DNA from: Hyphomicrobiales bacterium
Lineage (GTDB): Bacteria; Pseudomonadota; Alphaproteobacteria; Rhizobiales; Beijerinckiaceae
NCBI GenBank assembly: GCA_947455995.1
Contig: CANGQA010000013.1
Coordinates: 1 to 43,760 of the forward strand
Direction of reading: 5' to 3'
DNA length: 43,760 nt
Position numbers and translations under genes: made by a program. Under the pieces are notes generated by a model. The model was given only the letters and a program-made list of their open reading frames with translations, made no database searches and had not been told where the DNA came from. Numbering within the stretch: the first letter of the stretch is position 1; the number at the start of each line of letters is the position of its first letter. Shown here piece after piece: positions 36,440-43,760 of this stretch.

Positions 36440-37192
36440 ATGGCTCAAAACAGTCTCTCCCGCACCATCACCGCCCGAAGCCTTGCCGATCTTTGGGCCA
36501 AACTGAAAACGCAAAATCCGCGGGTTCATTGCATCACCAATTCGGTGGTGCAAAATCTGACGGCCAACGCCCTGCTGGCGGTCGGAGCCGTGCCTTCGAT
36601 GACCACGGATGCAAACGAAATTGCCGATTTCAGCCGCTCGGCTGATGCCTTGCTGGTCAATCTCGGAACATTGGACGCCGAACGCCGCCACGCCATCACC
36701 ACAGCGATTCCGTTGATCAATGCGGCCGGGAAATCATGGGTCCTTGATCCGGTGATGATCGACCGCGCACCGCATCGGCTGGCCTATGCGAGGGAGCTTT
36801 TGGCTCTGGCACCTGCCATCATCCGCGCCAACCAAACAGAGGCGGAGATGCTGGGGCTTCAGCACAATGTATTGGCGATATCGGGGGTAGAGGACCGCGT
36901 CGAGGCTGCCCAAGGGCGCATCTTTCTGATGCATGGCCATGCCTATGGCAGCATGATTACAGGGGGCGGGTGTGCTCTTTCAGCCATAATGGCCGCGCTG
37001 GCGGCTCTCACTGACAGTCCTGTCCTCGCTGCAGCCACTGGTTTTGCCGCCTATGGACTTGCACAGGATATTGCTGCGCGCGATGCCGAGGGTCCGGGCA
37101 GTTTTGCCGTGCGCCTGCTTGATGAACTGGCCAATCTGACCCCGGAGCGGCTGGCCTATGATCTGTCCATGCGGATCGAGGATCGCCCATGA
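36440..37192 (+). CDS. thiM: Hydroxyethylthiazole kinase, shortened form
   Basis: Phosphorylates 4-methyl-5-hydroxyethylthiazole for thiamine salvage. The 250-residue protein shows VHCITNSVVQNLTANALLA (in two parts, VHCITNSVV and NLTANALLA), LLVNLGTLD, WVLDPVMI, IIRANQTEAEM and the catalytic GGGCALSAI. Compared with E. coli ThiM (262) the segment between the RANQTE motif and the LAISG strand is only about ten residues, whereas family members have about 35-40, so a helix and loop are missing; the frame is open. It overlaps thiE by four bases (ATGA). The start at 36440 follows AGGA; GTG at 36437 is possible. Confidence 0.85.
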   Translation: MAQNSLSRTITARSLADLWAKLKTQNPRVHCITNSVVQNLTANALLAVGAVPSMTTDANEIADFSRSADALLVNLGTLDAERRHAITTAIPLINAAGKSWVLDPVMIDRAPHRLAYARELLALAPAIIRANQTEAEMLGLQHNVLAISGVEDRVEAAQGRIFLMHGHAYGSMITGGGCALSAIMAALAALTDSPVLAAATGFAAYGLAQDIAARDAEGPGSFAVRLLDELANLTPERLAYDLSMRIEDRP

Positions 37193-37860
37193 TACCCGTC
37201 GACCACCGTCTCTATGTTTTACTTGACCCTGTTGCGGTCGATCGCAACCGCCTGCCCGGACTTGCTGTACAAAGCGCTATCGGTGGCGCTACTTTGTTAC
37301 AATATCGTGACAAACACGCTGATGGCGGCATGATGGCGGACACCGCCCGAATGATTTTGGCTGCTTTAAGCGAGGCGATGGGTGACAAGCATCCCCCGCT
37401 TTTGATCAATGATCGGGTTGATGTGGCCAAGGTCAGCGGTGCGCAGGGTGTGCATCTTGGCCAAAGCGATCTGTCGCCACACGATGCCAGAAGCATTTTA
37501 GGCCCCTCTGCCATTATTGGCCGCACCATTAAACATCAGGGCCATGCCAAGGCTTTGAAAGACGAGCCTGTTGATTATGCAACCTGCGGCGGGGTCTTCG
37601 GCACCATCCACAAAGATAATCCAGATGCACCGATCGGCTTGAATGGCCTTTCTGAGCTGTGTCGTCTGATCAAAAGCATAAAACCGCAACTGGTTGTCGG
37701 GGCGATTGCCGGCATTGATGCGGATAATCTGGGCGATGTCATCGCACAGGGTGCTGATGGAATCGCTCTGATCGGTGCGGTGCTCAAAGCCGATGACCCG
37801 CAAACCGCTGCACGCCAGTTACGACAAGCTGTTGATACCGCTCTTAAATCACGCGGCTAA
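37189..37860 (+). CDS. thiE: Thiamine-phosphate synthase
   Basis: Joins hydroxymethylpyrimidine diphosphate and thiazole phosphate to thiamine phosphate. The 223-residue TIM-barrel protein has LLQYRDK (pyrophosphate-binding), LLINDRVDVA, GVHLGQSDL and CGGVFGTIHKDNPDAPIGL corresponding to the phosphate-binding GPVFPT-type loop, and VVGAIAGIDADN. It is translationally coupled to thiM. With thiC nearby, pyrimidine synthesis plus thiazole salvage are covered; thiG, thiS and thiO are not in the window. Confidence 0.9.
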   Translation: MIPVDHRLYVLLDPVAVDRNRLPGLAVQSAIGGATLLQYRDKHADGGMMADTARMILAALSEAMGDKHPPLLINDRVDVAKVSGAQGVHLGQSDLSPHDARSILGPSAIIGRTIKHQGHAKALKDEPVDYATCGGVFGTIHKDNPDAPIGLNGLSELCRLIKSIKPQLVVGAIAGIDADNLGDVIAQGADGIALIGAVLKADDPQTAARQLRQAVDTALKSRG

Positions 37861-37872
37861 ACCTTTGTGGTC

Positions 37873-38948
37873 TTAAGCCTTGTCCTGCGGGAGATAGGTC
37901 AGTCTCTCCCATGGTTGCATGGTCAATTGCGCCGCTTTGTAGCTGTCATAGATTGATGCTGCCAAAGGGCTTTTGGCTGCCGTTTCGGCCAGCACGTCCT
38001 GAGCAATCTTGCGGGCCTGTTCAAGCAAGTCTTTGGGCACTGGCATGAATTGCGCCCCATTGCGGGCAATATCGGCCAAAGCCTGAGCCTGCAAAATCTG
38101 CGACTGAGCCAAGGCTGCACTATGCTCGGCCAGACAGGCATTCTCGACCACTGCCTGTAAATCCATCGGCAAGGCCTGCCATGTGGCCTGGGAGAGCAAC
38201 AATTCGGATGCACCATTGGGCTTGTTGAAGCCGGGCATCAGCACATGCGGGGCAATGCGCGACAGACCAAGATCGGCATCATTCATCGGACCCAGCAATT
38301 CTACCGCATCGATCGTACCACGCTCCAAAGCCGGATAGACATCACCAGGCGGGATCGCCTGCGGCACGGCGCCCAAACGGCGGTAGACCTCGCCGCCAAG
38401 GCCTGTAACACGCAAACGCAAACCTTTCACATCTTCAATGCTTTGCAAGGGTTTGCGAAACCACCCTCCCAAGGAAGGGCCGGTATTCCCACCCAGGAAA
38501 GGCTTGACGCCATGCTCGGCATAAAGGCGATCCCATAGCGCTTTGCCTCCGCCTGCCTCCAGCCATGCTTGCGAACCCACAGGCCCCATGCCGAACGGTA
38601 CAGTGGTGAAAAAAACCGCCGCAGGAATTTTGCCCCCAATGAAAAACGAGGCTGAATGTCCGAGATCGACCGTGCCATTGGCAACGGCATCGAACACTGC
38701 AAAGGCCGGAACAATCTCATTGGCAGAAAAGACATCAATCTTGATGCGGCCTTGGCTCATGCCCTCGATCCGAAGGGCCAGGCGACGGGCGGAATCTGCC
38801 GGTCCGACCAGATTTTTTGGCCATGAGGTTGCCATCCGCCAGCGGATAACGCTTTGCGCCTGCACGGATGGGGCAGCAAGAGACACTGCCCCTGCCCCCG
38901 TGGCGGCACGAAGAAGATGGCGTCTTGATAGCATACGCGATGTTCCCA

Positions 38949-38949
<1 letters not shown>
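37873..38949 (-). CDS. Orphan TRAP transporter DctP-type binding protein, linked to thiC
   Basis: A 358-residue periplasmic solute receptor of the DctP family. The N terminus has a twin-arginine-type signal (SRRHLLRAATGAG, then SVQAQ as probable cleavage site); the mature part starts IRWRMATSWPKN and shows the family segments GTVDLGHSASFFIGGKIPA, LRVTGLGGEVYRRLGAVPQAIPPGDVYPAL (in parts) and IDAVELLGPMND. Its ATG shares one base with the thiC stop (TAATG), so it is expressed as part of the TPP-regulated thiC unit. No DctQ/DctM membrane genes are nearby. A role in uptake of a thiamine-related compound is inferred only from context. Confidence 0.85.
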
Positions 38950-41107
<2,158 letters not shown>

Positions 41108-42082
41108 ATGTCCGACTCTCACCTGTCCCTCTCCCGTCGCAACATGCTCGCCGGCGTCGCTCTTGCCGGTGTAGCCTCGAAATTGGTTGATCCCGTGAAT
41201 GCTCAAACACCGCCTGCGTCCGCTCTGCAATCGCCTGCTTTCTATCGCTATACCGTTGGTGATCTCAAACTGACCGCCATTCACGAAGGCTATAATCAGG
41301 TTCCGATCGAGAATTTCGTTAAAAACGCCTCACTCGACGATGTCCGCAAACTGGCTGAAGAGCAGTTCTTTCCCAAAGATTCCGTGCGCGTCACCTTCAC
41401 GACCACGGTTGTAGAAACAGGCGGCAAGCTCGTGCTGTTCGACACCGGCATCGGTGATCTGGGTCCGGCCACCACGGGCCGCTGGATGGCTAATTTCAAG
41501 GCGGCAGGTTTTGATCCTGCCAAAGTAGACCGCGTGGTGATCAGTCATTTTCATGGCGACCATATCAATGGTCTGCGTTTGAAAGACGGCACCGCCCAAT
41601 TCCCCAATGCCGAAATATGGGTCGGTCAGCAGGAATGGGACTTCTGGATTGATGATGGCCGCATGAACAATGCCCCCGAGGCCATGAAGGGAGCATTCAA
41701 AAACGTGCATCGGGTTTTCGATCCCATCGCCAAAAACCTGAAATTCTATAAGCCCGGCGATGAAGTTGCCCCTGGCGTTATCGCGCAAGCCGCTTTTGGC
41801 CATTCACCTGGCCACATGATTTTTGCAGTGACGTCCGGCTCCAGCAGCCTGATGCTGGTGTCCGACATCACCAACCATCCCGGTCTGTTCGTGCGCCGTC
41901 CTGATTGGGCTGTGATGTATGACATGGATGCGGAAATGGCCCGTCTTTCGCGCCGTCGCGTTCTTGATCAGCTGGCAAGCGACAAGATGCAGGTGGCATT
42001 CTATCATGCGCCATTCCCGGCGACAGGCCATATCTGGCGTGACGGCGATGGCTTCCGTCTGCAACCGATCCAGTGGTCGTAA
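41108..42082 (+). CDS. Exported metallo-beta-lactamase-fold hydrolase
   Basis: A 324-residue MBL-fold protein with a Tat-type signal (SRRNMLAGVALAGVASKL, cleavage near VNAQ at 30-33). The zinc motif HFHGDH is at 147-152, with a further His in FGHSPGHM and Asp in LVSDITNHPG; the C terminus has HAPFPATGHI. The broader family includes lactonases and quorum-quenching hydrolases; the substrate here is unknown. The ATG at 41108 is favoured by GGAGA five bases before and by the signal peptide; longer in-frame starts exist at 41057 and 41096. The peroxidase-like gene starts five bases after its stop. Confidence 0.85.
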   Translation: MSDSHLSLSRRNMLAGVALAGVASKLVDPVNAQTPPASALQSPAFYRYTVGDLKLTAIHEGYNQVPIENFVKNASLDDVRKLAEEQFFPKDSVRVTFTTTVVETGGKLVLFDTGIGDLGPATTGRWMANFKAAGFDPAKVDRVVISHFHGDHINGLRLKDGTAQFPNAEIWVGQQEWDFWIDDGRMNNAPEAMKGAFKNVHRVFDPIAKNLKFYKPGDEVAPGVIAQAAFGHSPGHMIFAVTSGSSSLMLVSDITNHPGLFVRRPDWAVMYDMDAEMARLSRRRVLDQLASDKMQVAFYHAPFPATGHIWRDGDGFRLQPIQWS

Positions 42083-42086
42083 TCCG

Positions 42087-42653
42087 ATGAACCGCCGCGC
42101 TATGCTTGCAGCATTGGCTGCCGGTCTTTGTTCTTCGCCTAGTCAGGCGCAGTCCAGTCAGGCTGGCACAGGAAATGTACTGAATGCGTGGCGGTTTAGT
42201 TTTCCCGCGATCAAAGGAGGCGAGATCCGTCTTGCCGCCTTTGCCAACAAGCCAATCCTGATCAGCAATACCGCGAGTTTTTGTGGATTTGCCTCACAGC
42301 TTGAAGGGCTGGAACAGTTGGCAACCCGCTACGGTCCGCGCGGCCTCGTGGTGATCGGTGTGCCCTCAGGTGATTTCGGCGGGCAGGAAGCCGACAACCC
42401 CGAAGAAATCATGCATCAAGCCGAACAGGGCCACGGCACCCGATTTCCTCTGACCACCAAACAGCATGTGAAGGGCGAAGAGGCCCACCCCTTTTTCAAA
42501 TGGGCTGCTGTCCAAAAACCGAATGATCTGCCGCGCTGGAATTTCCACAAATACCTGATCGGTCGAGACGGCCAGATCGCCAGCGTTTTCAGCACCATGA
42601 CGCCCCCCAATGACACAAAGGTCATTGCGGCAATCGCCAAAGAACTCGGCTGA
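42087..42653 (+). CDS. Exported glutathione peroxidase-like thiol peroxidase
   Basis: A 188-residue protein with a signal peptide (MNRRAMLAALAAGLC, cleavage near SQAQ) and the GPx fold: ILISNTASFCGFASQLEGLEQL with the peroxidatic Cys66, VIGVPSGDFGGQE, and RWNFHKYLIGRDG with the catalytic Trp. Export to the periplasm is less common for GPx proteins. It lies five bases after the MBL-fold gene and is probably co-transcribed. Electron donor is unknown; thioredoxin-like partners are usual for bacterial GPx. It is convergent with ureE. Confidence 0.85.
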   Translation: MNRRAMLAALAAGLCSSPSQAQSSQAGTGNVLNAWRFSFPAIKGGEIRLAAFANKPILISNTASFCGFASQLEGLEQLATRYGPRGLVVIGVPSGDFGGQEADNPEEIMHQAEQGHGTRFPLTTKQHVKGEEAHPFFKWAAVQKPNDLPRWNFHKYLIGRDGQIASVFSTMTPPNDTKVIAAIAKELG

Positions 42654-42670
42654 ATCCCAACCGCCACCCC

Positions 42671-43423
42671 TCAACCGTGCTTGTGGCTGTGATCATGCGT
42701 ATGACCATGCGCATGGTCATGGTCATGATCATGCGTGTGATGGTGATCATGGCCGCAATCAGCCCCGTGGCTGTGATCATGAGCATGCGAATGGGAATGA
42801 ACATGGTCGTGGCTATGGGTATGTGCATGGTCGTGTGAATGACTATGGTCATGCATGTGGGTGTGGGAATGGTTTTGATCATGGGAATGATCATGTCCAC
42901 AACCGCAATCGGGGCCGTGCGCATGTCCGGCATGGTCATGTTTGCTATGGTCATGTCCGCTATGGTCATGGCCGCTATGGTCATGGCCGCTATGGTCATA
43001 GGCCCCTGCTTCGGGTTGGAAAGGGCGCGTCACATGATGGACTTGGCAGCCCTGTCCGCGAACCATTTCCGCCAAAACATGATCATCCTGAATATAGATC
43101 GCCTCTGGTGTGATTTCGGCGGGGGTATGGCGGTTGCCAATATGCCAGGCCATTTTCAACAGGCGCAGCGGATTGTCCGCCTTGATTTCCAGCAATGATT
43201 CCGGCGCTGCTTTGACAATAACCAGCCCTCCATCCTCAAGCTTGAGCGCATCGCCATCATTCAGCACGGTGGCCTTGTCGAGATCGAGCAAGAAGCCTGT
43301 ACCCTGATCGCCTTGCAACACAATCCGTCGTTTGTGGCGCCCCTCATGATCGAGCGTGACCTGATCAACCACTTGGTCATGTTTCACGGCAGGCTTGCGT
43401 ACGATACGGGTGGCACGTTGCAT
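42671..43423 (-). CDS. ureE: Urease accessory protein UreE with long His-rich tail
   Basis: Nickel-binding metallochaperone delivering Ni to urease. Residues 1-141 are the UreE core with the metal-site region WHIGNRHTPAEI (93-104) and IQDDHVLAEM. Residues 142-250 form an exceptionally long tail with about 46 His in 109 residues, mostly alternating DH/SH units, plus CGC and DC cysteines, suggesting high-capacity nickel storage. ureF and ureG, which normally follow ureE, are absent: the next gene to the left is convergent. No gene is recognised in the 337 bases upstream to the window edge, so urease genes may lie beyond it. Confidence 0.92.
   Translation of the reverse strand: MQRATRIVRKPAVKHDQVVDQVTLDHEGRHKRRIVLQGDQGTGFLLDLDKATVLNDGDALKLEDGGLVIVKAAPESLLEIKADNPLRLLKMAWHIGNRHTPAEITPEAIYIQDDHVLAEMVRGQGCQVHHVTRPFQPEAGAYDHSGHDHSGHDHSGHDHSKHDHAGHAHGPDCGCGHDHSHDQNHSHTHMHDHSHSHDHAHTHSHDHVHSHSHAHDHSHGADCGHDHHHTHDHDHDHAHGHTHDHSHKHG
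42923..42997 (-). repeat. 15-bp repeats coding DHSGH units in the UreE tail
   Basis: Five consecutive 15-base units encode DHSGH, DHSGH, DHSGH, DHSKH and DHAGH (residues 143-167). The first units are near identical in DNA (ATGGTCATGGCCGCT on the plus strand), so the tail length is likely to vary by in-frame slippage. Confidence 0.8.
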
Positions 43424-43760
43424 GACATCTCTCTTTCAGAGGGCTTGAATTTGCAGAGGGCTTGAATTTGAGGCCATTATAGAACCCAAAATCCCTAAGA
43501 GCAAAGCAGCAGAACCTCGGATAAAACAGCACCGGCGATACACTTGCCAAGCTGGAACCGAATTGATCAATAGACTTGCTAATTTATGCCCTTTATTAGA
43601 TTATATTGGCACTGGAAAATATGAACTTGCGAACTATAACAATAAAATATTGGTATCAAAGCATCATGAGAGCTGATAATCCTTATCAGCAATCAATAAT
43701 AGACCGCATCTGTTCAAGGATGCTGTATTTCAAACAGGGAAAAAGATTATGTGTGTAGTG
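43424..43760. other. Window end upstream of ureE, AT-richer, no recognised gene
   Basis: Holds the ureE ribosome site, the 17-base duplication and then about 290 bases that become clearly AT-richer than the rest, especially from about 43560. A 45-codon plus-strand frame (ATG 43621, stop 43756-43758) has GGAAAA before it but no recognisable motif. I do not call it a gene. Confidence 0.4.
43437..43470. repeat. Exact 17-bp tandem duplication in the ureE leader
   Basis: CAGAGGGCTTGAATTTG occurs twice head to tail (43437-43453, 43454-43470), immediately upstream of the ureE ribosome site. A recent duplication or a paired binding site; no spacer, so not CRISPR. Confidence 0.85.

Noticed and set aside
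43621-43758. 45-codon plus-strand frame at the right edge
   Set aside because: It has a weak ribosome site but no motif, and AT-rich DNA makes chance frames with such composition likely.

Overview
The window reads as chromosomal DNA of an alphaproteobacterium, most likely Hyphomicrobiales (Rhizobiales). Evidence for this: the accB-accC-aat block next to a DUF2155 protein and the complex I accessory subunit NDUFA12; a single long B12-dependent (class II) ribonucleotide reductase; a form II CODH-like coxSLM/coxDE cluster; a BcsS-like exported protein; and a DUF6867-type membrane protein inside the liv operon. Coding density is high, strands alternate in short operons, and I see no insertion sequence, integrase, phage gene or CRISPR array. 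All assignments come from reading motifs and gene order; no database search was run.

Layout, left part (1-15300): fatty acid synthesis entry (accB, accC) and the N-degron transferase aat; the convergent DUF2155 and NDUFA12 genes; an 815-base region without a convincing gene that holds a possible NrdR operator pair; nrdJ with a strong terminator; a DnaA-box and 17-bp tandem-repeat segment followed by an unusual tRNA with a UAA anticodon; an acyl-CoA/ACP synthetase; gpt; a CinA/MoCF-domain protein; map; radC; a BcsS-like protein; an SDR protein; and a small DUF2256 gene.

Middle (15300-25000): on the minus strand, a molybdenum hydroxylase system. In transcription order it is coxG, coxS, coxL, coxM, a hairpin terminator, coxD (MoxR ATPase), coxE (VWA protein), two split XdhC halves, a MoeA-like molybdopterin-binding protein and a MocA-like nucleotidyltransferase. 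The last four genes are linked by 4-base ATGA overlaps. CoxL carries the form II loop AYRGAGR, so its substrate is not necessarily CO.

Right part (25000-43760): a complete branched-chain amino acid (or amide) ABC transporter livHMGF, a DUF6867-type membrane protein and livK, closed by a terminator; ccdA; a DmpA/P1-family peptidase end to end with a DadA-like oxidoreductase; rpe-purB-thiM-thiE; and convergent to them thiC with a TPP riboswitch and, translationally linked to thiC, an orphan TRAP-type binding protein. Then come a Tat-exported metallo-beta-lactamase-fold protein with an exported glutathione-peroxidase-like protein, and a ureE gene with a very long histidine tail next to an AT-richer end.

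Most of the window is well-understood housekeeping and transport. The parts most worth a second look are the TRAP binding protein under TPP control, the short-variable-arm tRNA with UAA anticodon, the iteron-like repeats beside a consensus DnaA box, the putative NrdR operator far upstream of nrdJ, the shortened ThiM, and the isolated His-tailed UreE.
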